From positions 930,001 to 994,000 of the forward strand of contig NZ_JACIJO010000001.1 in the NCBI RefSeq assembly GCF_014206875.1: a DNA stretch of 64,000 nucleotides. The letters run 5' to 3'. Position 1 is the first letter of the stretch, and each line of letters opens with the position of its first letter. Origin of the DNA: Algoriphagus iocasae (GTDB lineage: Bacteria; Bacteroidota; Bacteroidia; Cytophagales; Cyclobacteriaceae). Positions 35,921-44,561 of the stretch are shown one piece after another. A model generated the notes under the pieces. The model was given only the letters and a program-made list of their open reading frames with translations. It was not told the origin of the DNA and did not search any database. Made by a program: the position numbers and the translations under genes.

Positions 35921-36919
35921 CTACCATTTTAATAAGGCTGAGGCCCAAGTGAATCCCGAACCAAAAGCTGCCAGGCAAACCAAATCTCCGGATTTTATTC
36001 TGCCTTGTTCCCAAGCTTCGCTTAATGCAATTGGAATTGTGGCTCCCGTGGTATTTCCCAGCGTCATGATATTGTTAAAAACCTTATCATCTGGGAATTC
36101 TAATTTTTGCTGGATGAACTGGCTGATTCTTAGGTTTGCTTGGTGAGGAACCAAAAGATCTATGTCTTCTTTGGATAAATTATTGGCTTTTAAAGCTTCA
36201 TTGATCACTTCGATAAAGCGAACAATGGCATGTTTGAAAACTACATTTCCATTCATTTTGAGAAAGAAGCTACCAGAATCAAAAAGTTCTTGAGAAAATC
36301 TATCTTCTCTGGAGCTCCCAGGGTCTTTGCAGAATAATTCTTCAGCAAATGTTCCATCTGCATGAAGATGTGTTGATAAAATTCCGGAGTTTTCATCTTC
36401 TGATACGCCAAGAACTACAGCCCCTGCTCCATCAGCAAAAATGACCGCACTTGATCTACCTTCATCACTTTTATCAAGTCCGGATGATTGGATTTCCGCT
36501 CCTACAACCAAAATATTTTGATACATGCCGGTTTTGATGAACTGATCAGCGACCGAAAGTGCATAAATAAAACCAGAACAAGCATTTCGGATATCCAATG
36601 CACCAATACCAGGAATGCCTAATTCCCGCTGGAGTAATACGCCATTCCCAGGTACATAATAATCAGGAGTAATGGTGGCAAAAACGATAAAATCTAGATC
36701 CTTTGCTTCAATACCAGCCCTTTCCAAAGCCAGAAGTGAGGCGTTTTTTGATAAACTCGTAACGGTATCGACTCCAGGTGTAAACCATCTTCTTTCTTCA
36801 ATTCCGGTTCTTTCGACTATCCATTCATTATTGGTGTCCATTAATTCGGAAAGCTCTTCATTCGTCACAATTCTGTCAGGTAAGCTATGCCCAACTCCAA
36901 GAATTCTTGATCTCTTCAT
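35921..36919 (-). CDS. fabH: 3-oxoacyl-ACP synthase III (FabH-like)
   Basis: 332 residues. The thiolase-fold enzyme condenses acetyl-CoA or another acyl-CoA with malonyl-ACP to start fatty acid synthesis. The catalytic triad is visible: C114 (RNACSGFIYA), H259 (VPHQANLR) and N289 (LGNTTGATIPIAL). RTGIEERRW near residue 37 is the CoA-contact signature. It is not beside plsX or rpmF, the usual site of the housekeeping fabH, so it may be a second copy with another chain preference. It is followed after 1 base by an unknown gene. Family firm; exact role less so. Confidence 0.88.
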   Translation of the reverse strand: MKRSRILGVGHSLPDRIVTNEELSELMDTNNEWIVERTGIEERRWFTPGVDTVTSLSKNASLLALERAGIEAKDLDFIVFATITPDYYVPGNGVLLQRELGIPGIGALDIRNACSGFIYALSVADQFIKTGMYQNILVVGAEIQSSGLDKSDEGRSSAVIFADGAGAVVLGVSEDENSGILSTHLHADGTFAEELFCKDPGSSREDRFSQELFDSGSFFLKMNGNVVFKHAIVRFIEVINEALKANNLSKEDIDLLVPHQANLRISQFIQQKLEFPDDKVFNNIMTLGNTTGATIPIALSEAWEQGRIKSGDLVCLAAFGSGFTWASALLKW

Positions 36920-37005
36920 TTCAATTTTGGGTTTAGTAAAAAAATAAGAAAGTCCTATTTGAATAACTTATACAAAAGACTTGTTCGCGATCTAAAATGT
37001 TTCAA

Positions 37006-37704
37006 TTACCCAAATAAAGTATAGTTTCCATGTTGATCCATCGGGGATGTTTTTCTCATAACCGCGGGAGTGTCATTTTGTACTGTATTCACCAGAGGAG
37101 ATACTGTGTAACTTATCATTAAATCTGATGAAAAAGGGCTAAGAATTTGCTTTAAATCCTCCTCTTTAGAATAGCTATCCAACCAAACCTTTTCTTGTTG
37201 CTTCGTCAAAATCACTGGCATCCGATCATGAATTTCAGAAACAATCTCATTTGGAGTGGTAGTCAAAATCAAAAATGTATGTTGGATTTCGCCGTTTAAC
37301 GTTTCGTATTCTTCCCAAATACCTGCCATCGAAAAGAGCTCAGCTTCTCTCAAAGTAAATCGATAAGGTATTTTGGTCTTTTTACCGAGTTTTTTCCATT
37401 CATAAAATCCATCCGCAGGAATAATGCAACGTCGTTTTTGAAATGAGCTTTTAAAGGAGATTTTCTGATCAACCGTTTCAGCTTTAGCGTTTATGAGTTT
37501 TTGAGCTACTGGTTTGTTCTTTCCAAACTCAGGTGTAATTCCCCAATAAAAAAAGGAGAATCCCTTCGAACTGCCAGATGTAATGACGGGCACCAATTGA
37601 GTTGGAGCGATATTGTATCTAGGTTTGAATTCAGGAAGCATTTCTGCCTGAAATCGTTCCTCTAACTCGATTTTACTTTTACTCAATGAATAGCGACCGC
37701 ACAT
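37006..37704 (-). CDS. SOS response-associated peptidase, YedK/HMCES type
   Basis: 232 residues. These proteins form a thiazolidine crosslink to abasic sites in single-stranded DNA through their N-terminal cysteine. Key residues are present: C2 (MCGRYSLS; exposed after Met removal), N31 in RYNIAPTQ, E102 in PADGFYEWKK and H159 in HDRMPVIL. Length is near the family norm of about 220-240. It lies between fabH and the YheT-type hydrolase, both on the same strand, with a 34-base gap from the latter, which may put it in one transcript. No SOS box could be recognised. Confidence 0.92.
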   Translation of the reverse strand: MCGRYSLSKSKIELEERFQAEMLPEFKPRYNIAPTQLVPVITSGSSKGFSFFYWGITPEFGKNKPVAQKLINAKAETVDQKISFKSSFQKRRCIIPADGFYEWKKLGKKTKIPYRFTLREAELFSMAGIWEEYETLNGEIQHTFLILTTTPNEIVSEIHDRMPVILTKQQEKVWLDSYSKEEDLKQILSPFSSDLMISYTVSPLVNTVQNDTPAVMRKTSPMDQHGNYTLFG

Positions 37705-37738
37705 AGTTTGATAGGTTGGATGATTACCGGATTGGAAG

Positions 37739-38698
37739 TTAGAAATCCCTGCTTATAAATTCAACTGCCCGTAGTTCAGAATAATAAGGTTTTTCTGAAT
37801 TTGAAGAGGTAAACCCGACATGTCCTCCTTGACTAGGAAACTCGAAGTATACTTTATCCAGCCTTTTCCCCAATTCTAGTGGGAAGCAGAGTTCACTGAG
37901 AAAAGGATCATTTTGGGCATTTAGGACGTATGTGGGCACTTTTATTTTATCCAAAAAGAAAAGCGATGAGTTTACTTCGTAATATTCTTCGGCATCAGAA
38001 AACCCATGTAACGGTCCTGTGAGGTAATCATCAAAATCAGATAAAGTTTTTATGTTTTTCAACATCTGAACAGGGATATCATTCGGATGCGTCTTCGATT
38101 TTTCGATTACTTTCTCTTTTAAAGTTTTAAGGAAGCGTTTTGAGTAGAGCGTGTTTTCTAAGGATGAGATTTTTTTACTGGAGCTACTGAGATGTAATGG
38201 GACAGAAATGGCTACCCCTTTTTTGATTTTTTCGGTTTGACTTTCCAATTCCCCCAGAAATTTTAATACTAGATTTCCACCTAGAGAAAAACCAATTAAG
38301 TGTAATTCGTCATATCCAGATTGCGCATGCTCGATGACTGATTTTAAATCATAGGTTGCACCGGAATGGTAAAAAATTGCCTTTTGATTCAGCTCTTCTC
38401 CGCAGCCTCGATAATTCCAACAAAGGACATCATGTCCGTTTTCCAAAAATATTTTAGCCATTCCCAGAATATATGCTCTGGAACTATTTCCCTCTAAACC
38501 ATGGTTGATGATCACAAGTTTATTTGACCCTTGCCTGTACCAGTCCAAATCAAGAAAATCACCATCGGAGGTGTTAATTCTTTCACGAACAGGCTTTTTC
38601 AGATCTACTTTTCTGAAAATTGCTGGGTAGATTGTTTCCAAATGGCCATTGAAAAGCCACTTTGGTCTTCGGTATTTGCTGTCTGGAATTATGGGCAT
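37739..38698 (-). CDS. YheT-family alpha/beta hydrolase
   Basis: 319 residues. The N-terminus has the family's RPKWLFNGHLETIYPA block. The nucleophile elbow GFSLGGN has S138; a following NAQNDPFL provides the acid and QGGHVGF the histidine. Members are probable carboxylesterases with poorly known substrates, related to the eukaryotic ABHD1/2/3 lipases. It is divergent from pdhC, and its upstream region is shared with the pdhC promoter. The YedK-type gene follows 34 bases after. Only the hydrolase fold and triad are supported. Confidence 0.87.
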   Translation of the reverse strand: MPIIPDSKYRRPKWLFNGHLETIYPAIFRKVDLKKPVRERINTSDGDFLDLDWYRQGSNKLVIINHGLEGNSSRAYILGMAKIFLENGHDVLCWNYRGCGEELNQKAIFYHSGATYDLKSVIEHAQSGYDELHLIGFSLGGNLVLKFLGELESQTEKIKKGVAISVPLHLSSSSKKISSLENTLYSKRFLKTLKEKVIEKSKTHPNDIPVQMLKNIKTLSDFDDYLTGPLHGFSDAEEYYEVNSSLFFLDKIKVPTYVLNAQNDPFLSELCFPLELGKRLDKVYFEFPSQGGHVGFTSSNSEKPYYSELRAVEFISRDF

Positions 38699-38753
38699 AT
38701 CAGGAAATTGGTGAATAAAGGCTGAAATGCAGGGGGAAAATACTAGTTTTAAA

Positions 38754-38785
38754 TTTGAATAAAGACATTATAAAAACTATTTTTG
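38754..38785 (+). promoter_or_regulatory. Predicted promoter of pdhC
   Basis: TTTG (38754-38757), a 20-base spacer, and TATTTTTG (38778-38785) match both boxes of the Bacteroidota vegetative promoter. The ATG is 33 bases beyond. This is the best two-box match in the window. Confidence 0.65.
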
Positions 38786-38818
38786 GACACTTTAAAAACG
38801 AATAGAGCGCAATAACTC

Positions 38819-40447
38819 ATGGCCGAAATTATTAGAATGCCTAAAATGAGCGACACCATGGAAGAAGGTGTGATCGCTGCATGGTTGAAAAAAGTAGGAG
38901 ATACTGTAAAACCGGGAGATATCCTGGCTGAAGTAGAAACTGACAAAGCAACAATGGAGCTGGAATCATACGACGAAGGTGTGCTTTTATATATTGGAGT
39001 AAAAGAGAAAGATTCAGTTCCTGTGAATGGCGTAATTGCTGTGATCGGTGAAAAAGGTGAAGATTACGAGCACTTATTGAATGGGTCTGAAAAATCTGAG
39101 AAGAAAGAAGAGGCTCCAAAAGCTGAGGAATCTACTCCAGAACCTGCAAAATCAGAGGCTCCTGAAGAGAAAATTGATGTTTCTAACATCAATGCCACTG
39201 TTATCACTATGCCAAAAATGTCTGATACCATGCAAGAAGGAACTATTGCTTCTTGGTTGAAAAATGTAGGAGATGACATTAAATCCGGAGAAATTATCGC
39301 TGAAGTTGAAACTGATAAAGCGACCATGGAACTGGAAAGTTACGATGATGGTACTTTGCTATACATTGGAGTTGAAGCAGGCGACAGTGTGCCTGTGGAT
39401 GGTGTCATTGCAGTAATCGGAGAAAAAGGTGCTGATTTTGAAACTTTGTTGAAAGCTCAGAAATCAAATTCATCTGAGTCTGCTCCAGAACCAAAGAAAG
39501 AAGCTGCTCCAGAAAAAGAATCAGCTCCTGAACCAGAAAAGAAATCTACTCCAGCTGCGACCCCAGTTGCAAGTACATCAGATGGCGAAAGAATCAAAGC
39601 ATCTCCATTGGCTAAGAAAATGGCAGAGGAAAAAGGTTTGGACATCAGACAAGTGAGTGGTTCGGGTGAAGGAGGAAGAATCGTCAAAAAAGATATTGAA
39701 AACTTTGTGCCAGCTGCTGCACCACAGGCTGCATCAGCAGCAGGAGCTGCTCCTGCAATTGGACAAGAAAGTTATAAAGAGGAGAAAGTTTCTCAGATGC
39801 GTAAAGTAATCGCGAAGAGACTTGCTGAAAGTAAATTTGGTGCTCCACACTTCTATTTGACCATGGAAATCAACATGGACAAGGCAATAGAAGCAAGAAA
39901 GAGCATGAACGAAGTTTCTCCAGTGAAAATTTCTTTCAACGATATGGTGATCAAAGCAGCTGCGGCAGCTTTGCGTCAGCATCCAAAAGTAAATTCTAGC
40001 TGGTTAGGAGATAAAATCAGATACAACGAGCATATCCATATCGGAATGGCTGTAGCGGTAGAAGAAGGTCTGCTTGTGCCGGTGATCAGATTTGCAGATA
40101 ATTTATCACTTTCTCAGATCTCTACTCAAGCAAAATCTTTGGGTGGAAAAGCTAAGAATAAAGAACTTCAGCCAAAGGATTGGGAAGGAAATACCTTCAC
40201 GATCTCTAATTTGGGAATGTTCGGAATTGACGAATTCACTGCGATTATCAATCCACCAGATGCTTGTATCCTTGCTGTAGGCGGAATCAAAGAAACAGTC
40301 ATTGTGAAAGATGGCCAGATGCAAATCGGTAACATCATGAAAGTAACCTTGTCTTGCGATCACAGAGTTGTAGATGGATCTGTAGGTTCAGCATTCTTGA
40401 TTACGTTAAAGAGTCTTCTTGAAGATCCAGTTAGAATTCTGGTCTAA
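38819..40447 (+). CDS. pdhC: Dihydrolipoamide acetyltransferase, E2 of pyruvate dehydrogenase
   Basis: 542 residues. E2 passes acetyl groups from the pyruvate dehydrogenase E1 to CoA. Two lipoyl domains are present, each with ETDKATMELESYD: the lipoylated lysines are K43 and K167. Ala/Pro/Glu-rich linkers separate them from a peripheral subunit-binding domain (about 258-293) and the catalytic core, with H515 and D519 in DHRVVDG. E1 and E3 genes are not adjacent. The gene is read alone between its own promoter and terminator. The double lipoyl domain and core class fit pyruvate rather than 2-oxoglutarate dehydrogenase. Confidence 0.93.
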   Translation: MAEIIRMPKMSDTMEEGVIAAWLKKVGDTVKPGDILAEVETDKATMELESYDEGVLLYIGVKEKDSVPVNGVIAVIGEKGEDYEHLLNGSEKSEKKEEAPKAEESTPEPAKSEAPEEKIDVSNINATVITMPKMSDTMQEGTIASWLKNVGDDIKSGEIIAEVETDKATMELESYDDGTLLYIGVEAGDSVPVDGVIAVIGEKGADFETLLKAQKSNSSESAPEPKKEAAPEKESAPEPEKKSTPAATPVASTSDGERIKASPLAKKMAEEKGLDIRQVSGSGEGGRIVKKDIENFVPAAAPQAASAAGAAPAIGQESYKEEKVSQMRKVIAKRLAESKFGAPHFYLTMEINMDKAIEARKSMNEVSPVKISFNDMVIKAAAAALRQHPKVNSSWLGDKIRYNEHIHIGMAVAVEEGLLVPVIRFADNLSLSQISTQAKSLGGKAKNKELQPKDWEGNTFTISNLGMFGIDEFTAIINPPDACILAVGGIKETVIVKDGQMQIGNIMKVTLSCDHRVVDGSVGSAFLITLKSLLEDPVRILV

Positions 40448-40467
40448 TAGAAATAAATTTTACTGCC

Positions 40468-40500
40468 AAAAAGTCCTGATTTCAGGACTTTTTGCTTTTT
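40468..40500 (+). terminator. Rho-independent terminator of pdhC
   Basis: An 11-bp stem (40468-40478 with 40483-40493; AAGTCCTG against CAGGACTT), four-base loop and T-rich tail, 20 bases past the stop codon. Confidence 0.88.
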
Positions 40501-40591
40501 GTATGGTTATTGGTGAAGTGGAAAGAGAAAAAATGGTGAAGTATAAGCCGATTTTTGATTTTGTAATCTTTGAAATTCATTAAAATAGATC

Positions 40592-41131
40592 ATGACTAAA
40601 ATTAAATCTACCACAGTAGTAGCAATCAGACATAACGGAGAAGTAGTGATCGGTGCAGATGGTCAAGCCACTTTAGGAAATACCGTTGCAAAAAGCTCTG
40701 TCAAAAAATTACGGGTTTTACAAGGTGGTAAAATTGTGACTGGATTTGCTGGATCCACTGCCGATGCATTTACCCTTTTGGAGAAATTTGAAGAGAAGCT
40801 TGGAGCTTTTGGAAATAATATGAAACGTGCAGCTGTTGAACTGGCTAAGGAATGGAGAACAGATCGTATGCTCAGCAAGTTAGAAGCAATGATGATCGTT
40901 GCTGATAAGGAAGATATTTTGATTATCTCAGGTACAGGAGATGTGATCGAACCAGATATGGAGATTGCTACCATTGGTTCTGGAAGTATGTATGCACAAT
41001 CTGCCGCTAGAGCTATGAAGCAATTTGCTCCGCAGATGTCAGCTGAAGAAATGGTTAGAGAAAGCCTAAATATTGCAGCAGATATCTGTATTTACACTAA
41101 TCACAACCTCGTAATTGAGAAAGTGAATTAA
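40592..41131 (+). CDS. hslV: ATP-dependent protease peptidase subunit HslV
   Basis: 179 residues. HslV forms the proteolytic double ring of the HslUV protease. After removal of the first six residues, the active N-terminal threonine T7 begins [19 protein letters not shown], the family hallmark. [18 protein letters not shown] and [13 protein letters not shown] are also conserved. The length fits the family (about 175-180). The ATPase partner hslU, adjacent in many bacteria, is not in the neighbourhood; a terminator follows and then an unrelated operon. Assignment is near certain. Confidence 0.95.
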   Translation: MTKIKSTTVVAIRHNGEVVIGADGQATLGNTVAKSSVKKLRVLQGGKIVTGFAGSTADAFTLLEKFEEKLGAFGNNMKRAAVELAKEWRTDRMLSKLEAMMIVADKEDILIISGTGDVIEPDMEIATIGSGSMYAQSAARAMKQFAPQMSAEEMVRESLNIAADICIYTNHNLVIEKVN

Positions 41132-41154
41132 GTGAAAGTTGACAAATATTATAG

Positions 41155-41179
41155 CCGGAGTAAATTCTCCGGTTTTTTT
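41155..41179 (+). terminator. Rho-independent terminator of hslV
   Basis: A 6-bp GC-rich stem (CCGGAG with CTCCGG) with a 6-base loop is followed directly by seven Ts, 24 bases past the stop codon. Confidence 0.88.
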
Positions 41180-41242
41180 ATGCCCAATTAAAAACCTGTT
41201 TGCCCTTTTAGCTGTTATCAATTAGATATTTAGCAAAGAAAT

Positions 41243-41908
41243 ATGACTACTACGACAGCAAAAAAGACTACAAAGAAGGATTTAAAAAAAGTAATACTCG
41301 AAGCATTTCAATCTTATGTTTTGGAACATGGAGTTACTCCTCCGTCAGTATTCAAGTTTGCAAAGGACTTGAAAATGAAAGAGGAAGAGTTTTATACTTG
41401 GTTCACTTCTTTTGAAGCGATCAAATCAGCTATTTGGTTAGAAATTTTTGACCAAACATTGCTTCAAATTGAATCGCAGGAAGTCTTTAAAGAATATAGT
41501 GCAAGAGAGAAATTTCTGGGATTCTTATTTACCTGGATAGAGGAATTGAAGAAAAACCGATCGTATTTGTTGAGTCTTTATTCAGGAAATTCCAAAAAAC
41601 TAACTCCGCTACCTAAGGAAGCAATGGAGTTTAAAGAGAAATTCAAAGAGTTTGCCTCAGAGATCATTTTGGAAGGAAAAGAGACGGAAGAGATTGCCAA
41701 TCGACCATTTATCACCGATAAATACGATGAGGCGATGTGGTTCCAACTTTGGTTTGTCTTCCAATATTGGCTTGATGATCGATCACCTCGATTTGAAAAG
41801 ACCGATGCTGCCATAGAGAAATCTGTCAACTTGGCTTTTGACCTAATGGGGAAATCAGCTCTGGATTCTTTTCTAGATTTTGCAAAATTCATGTACCAAT
41901 CCAAATAA
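41243..41908 (+). CDS. TetR-like protein linked to AarF kinase
   Basis: 221 residues. The first 60 look like a degenerate TetR DNA-binding domain (KKVILEAFQSYVLEHGVTPPSVFKFAKDLKMKEEEFYTWF in split form), and the rest is all helical, as in TetR ligand domains. The recognition helix is acidic and short of basic residues, so DNA binding is doubtful. The AarF-type kinase starts 3 bases after its stop, and this pairing is frequent in Bacteroidota. It could be a partner or regulator of that kinase rather than a classical repressor. Start at ATG 41243. Confidence 0.7.
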   Translation: MTTTTAKKTTKKDLKKVILEAFQSYVLEHGVTPPSVFKFAKDLKMKEEEFYTWFTSFEAIKSAIWLEIFDQTLLQIESQEVFKEYSAREKFLGFLFTWIEELKKNRSYLLSLYSGNSKKLTPLPKEAMEFKEKFKEFASEIILEGKETEEIANRPFITDKYDEAMWFQLWFVFQYWLDDRSPRFEKTDAAIEKSVNLAFDLMGKSALDSFLDFAKFMYQSK

Positions 41909-41911
41909 ATT

Positions 41912-43231
41912 ATGGCTGTTAATCTCAATGAACAGGAGTCCATTCCAGTTTCCAAAGTACAAAGGGCTGCCAAATTTATTTCCACGGGAGCCAAAGTAGG
42001 AGGGAATTATGTGAAGCATTATGCCAAAAAGGTCGTACAGCCCGGATTGGATAAAGAAGAGCTTCATCAAAGCAATGCTTCTGATATTTATAAATCACTC
42101 AGCCAGCTGAAAGGTTCGGCTTTGAAAGTGGCCCAAATGATGTCAATGGATAAAAATCTCTTGCCAAGGGCTTATCAGGATAAATTTACGATGGCACAAT
42201 ATTCTGCGCCTCCGTTATCATATCCTTTGGTAGTAAAAACCTTCCAAAAATATTTTGGAAAATCTCCGGACCAGATATATGAAACATTTACCCGCTCAGC
42301 TGTAAATGCTGCTTCCATTGGTCAGGTTCACAAAGCCACCAAAGATGGTAAAACATTGGCTGTCAAGATTCAATATCCTGGAATTGCAGATTCTGTCAGT
42401 TCTGATTTGAAATTGGTAAGGCCTTTCGCTTTGCGCTTACTGAATATGAATGAGCGGGAATTAGATCATTATATGGCAGAGGTAGAGGAGAAATTATTGG
42501 AGGAGACAGATTATGTCCTAGAGGTAAAAAGGTCCCGTGAGATTTCATCTGCCTGTTCTCATATTCCCAATTTGAAATTCCCTGTCTATTACGATGAATA
42601 TAGTGCCGAGAGAATCATTACGATGGATTGGATCAACGGACAGCATTTAAAAGAATGGTTGGAAACTGATCCTTCTCAAGAATCAAGAAATCAGATCGGA
42701 CAGGCACTTTGGGATTTTTACCACCACCAAGTTCATAATTTGAAGCAAGTTCATGCCGATCCTCATCCGGGTAATTTCATAGTTCAGGAAAACGATCAGC
42801 TTGGCATCATTGATTTTGGATGTGTAAAAGTGATTCCTGAAGACTTCTATCAAGGCTATTTTGCTTTGATAAAAAAGGATTTATTGATCAAACAGGAGGA
42901 GTTGGATCAGATCTTTTATGATCTTGAATTTATTTCAGATAAAGACACTGAAGAAGAAAAGGCTTATTTCAAAGGGGTATTTAGAGAAATGATTTCTCTA
43001 TTGGGAAAACCATTCCATGTGGATCGTTTTGATTTTGCTGATGACGGTTTTTTTGAGCAGATTTTCCAATTAGGAGATAGGATTTCCAATGATAAGATGT
43101 TTAAAAAATCACGTCAGGCAAGAGGCTCTAGACATGGATTATATATTAATAGAACCTATTTTGGATTGTATAACCTCTTAAACCAATTGAGGGCTGAGGT
43201 GGATACGACGAAACCTGATTGGTTGAAATAA
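41912..43231 (+). CDS. AarF/ABC1/UbiB-family atypical kinase
   Basis: 439 residues. ABC1 kinases have an ATP-binding fold with altered substrate access; relatives support quinone biosynthesis. The A-rich loop AASIGQVHKA (about 131), AVKIQYPG with the ATP lysine (about 149), HADPHPGNF (catalytic loop, about 280) and IDFGCVK (metal, about 300) are present. The N-terminal KxGQ motif is here KVAQ (KGSALKVAQMMS). It is coupled to the TetR-like gene with 3 bases between and ends at a strong hairpin. It is likely membrane-linked, although no clear C-terminal helix is seen. Substrate unknown. Confidence 0.88.
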   Translation: MAVNLNEQESIPVSKVQRAAKFISTGAKVGGNYVKHYAKKVVQPGLDKEELHQSNASDIYKSLSQLKGSALKVAQMMSMDKNLLPRAYQDKFTMAQYSAPPLSYPLVVKTFQKYFGKSPDQIYETFTRSAVNAASIGQVHKATKDGKTLAVKIQYPGIADSVSSDLKLVRPFALRLLNMNERELDHYMAEVEEKLLEETDYVLEVKRSREISSACSHIPNLKFPVYYDEYSAERIITMDWINGQHLKEWLETDPSQESRNQIGQALWDFYHHQVHNLKQVHADPHPGNFIVQENDQLGIIDFGCVKVIPEDFYQGYFALIKKDLLIKQEELDQIFYDLEFISDKDTEEEKAYFKGVFREMISLLGKPFHVDRFDFADDGFFEQIFQLGDRISNDKMFKKSRQARGSRHGLYINRTYFGLYNLLNQLRAEVDTTKPDWLK

Positions 43232-43260
43232 AAAAAGGGAAGCATTTGCTTCCCTTTTTT
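43231..43260. terminator. Bidirectional terminator between aarF-type and dehydrogenase genes
   Basis: A perfect 13-bp stem (43231-43243 with 43248-43260; GGGAAGC against GCTTCCC) with A-run and T-run flanks works for both convergent genes. Confidence 0.9.
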
Positions 43261-43262
43261 TA

Positions 43263-44468
43263 TTATTTGGCTTCTGAGTAAGTCACTCTGTAAATCACTC
43301 CTGCCATGTCATCAGAGATTAGCATGCTTCCATCAGGCAATTCCTGAACATCTACGGGTCTCCCCCAAACATCCTGGGAAGCATCATCCAACCAGCCTTC
43401 TATGAATATTTCTTCTCCGGTTACTTTAGAGTTGGCATCAACTTTTTCTACAGCTACTACATAACCTGCTTTCTTGCTTCTGTTCCAAGAACCATGCTTC
43501 GCTACAAAAATGGAATTGTTGTAAGAATCTGGAAACATTCCATCTTCATAAAATCTCATTCCTAATGGGGCATTATGAGGGCCCATCAATGCTGCAGGAG
43601 CTTTATAATCAGATTGTGCGCCACCTTTATCGCCAAATTCAGGATCTTTCACATCTCCAGCATGCCAATATGGGTATCCAAAATGCTGACCTGCTTCGGT
43701 AATTTGATTTAGTTCGCAATTAGGAATATCGTCACCCATCATATCTCTACCATTGTCGGTAAACCACATATTGCCTGTTTGAGGATTCCAATCAAAACCT
43801 ACTGTGTTTCTTACTCCATGTGCATAAACTTCAGGTTGCGGATTCGCTGCATTAACATCCATTCGGGTAATGCTAGCAAAAATTTCCTCCTCAGGATCAC
43901 AGATATTACATGGAGCTCCTACAGGGACATATAACATTCCATCAGGACCAAAAGATATGAACTTCCATCCATGGTGCGTTTCAGTAGGGAATTCATCATA
44001 AATGACCTCATAGGTTGGATTGCCTAAGTTATTTTTGATGTCTTTGAATCGAAGAATTCTACTCACTTCAGCGACATATAGGTCACCATCTTTGTAGGCA
44101 ACACCATTTGGCATTTGAAGACCTTCTGCCAAAATAAATTTAGAATCAGCTTTCCCGTCGGCATCTTCGTCCACAATTGCATAGACTTTGTCCTCTTGTC
44201 TATTTCCTACGAAAACAATTCCTTCTTCAGAAATTGCCATAGATCTGGCATTTGGAATGTCTGCAGCCCAAACATCAATTTTAAAATTTGCTGGTAGAGT
44301 CAATTTATCCAACTGAACTTCTGCTGAAGCTTGAGAAATATCAATTTTGTTTGCAGAGTCGACAGTTTTTATCGGTTGGATCTTTACTTCTTTCTTTTGT
44401 TGGCAACTGGCTGTAATTGAGGCAGCTGCCAAAAGCATGGATAGAGATAATGTTGAAATGGTTTTCAT
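43263..44468 (-). CDS. Sorbosone/PQQ-dependent sugar dehydrogenase-like lipoprotein
   Basis: 401 residues from ATG 44468; an upstream in-frame start at 44504 would put 12 extra residues before a good signal peptide and was rejected. The lipobox C24 (ITASC) anchors the mature protein. The body is a six-bladed propeller of the GSDH/SMP-30-like type, with FGPDGMLYVPVGAPCN, RNTVGFDWNPQTGNMWFTDNGRD and a final DGSMLISDDMAGVIYRV. PQQ-binding residues cannot be fully verified. It may oxidise aldoses in the periplasm. It stands alone between terminator and the divergent ABC-F gene. Confidence 0.82.
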   Translation of the reverse strand: MKTISTLSLSMLLAAASITASCQQKKEVKIQPIKTVDSANKIDISQASAEVQLDKLTLPANFKIDVWAADIPNARSMAISEEGIVFVGNRQEDKVYAIVDEDADGKADSKFILAEGLQMPNGVAYKDGDLYVAEVSRILRFKDIKNNLGNPTYEVIYDEFPTETHHGWKFISFGPDGMLYVPVGAPCNICDPEEEIFASITRMDVNAANPQPEVYAHGVRNTVGFDWNPQTGNMWFTDNGRDMMGDDIPNCELNQITEAGQHFGYPYWHAGDVKDPEFGDKGGAQSDYKAPAALMGPHNAPLGMRFYEDGMFPDSYNNSIFVAKHGSWNRSKKAGYVVAVEKVDANSKVTGEEIFIEGWLDDASQDVWGRPVDVQELPDGSMLISDDMAGVIYRVTYSEAK

Positions 44469-44549
44469 AATTTTTTCTTTTCTTATGATAAGTAAACTAA
44501 TCAATTTCAGAATGTTCTTTTTTCAAAGGTATATGAACGGGTTAATCTT

Positions 44550-44557
44550 TATTTTTG
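44550..44557 (+). promoter_or_regulatory. Candidate -7 box for the ABC-F gene
   Basis: TATTTTTG matches TAnnTTTG exactly, but ends only 4 bases before the ATG at 44562. If used, transcription would begin at or next to the start codon, giving a leaderless mRNA. No TTTG at -33. Confidence 0.35.
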
Positions 44558-44561
44558 GGGC

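Noticed and set aside
38880..39480. Repeated DNA segments 330-370 bases apart in pdhC
   Set aside because: They are the two lipoyl domains of one E2 protein, a normal feature, not a mobile or regulatory repeat.
40560..40580. Promoter-like TAATCTTTG before hslV
   Set aside because: Three bases separate TA from TTTG instead of two, so it does not fit the -7 consensus well enough to list.
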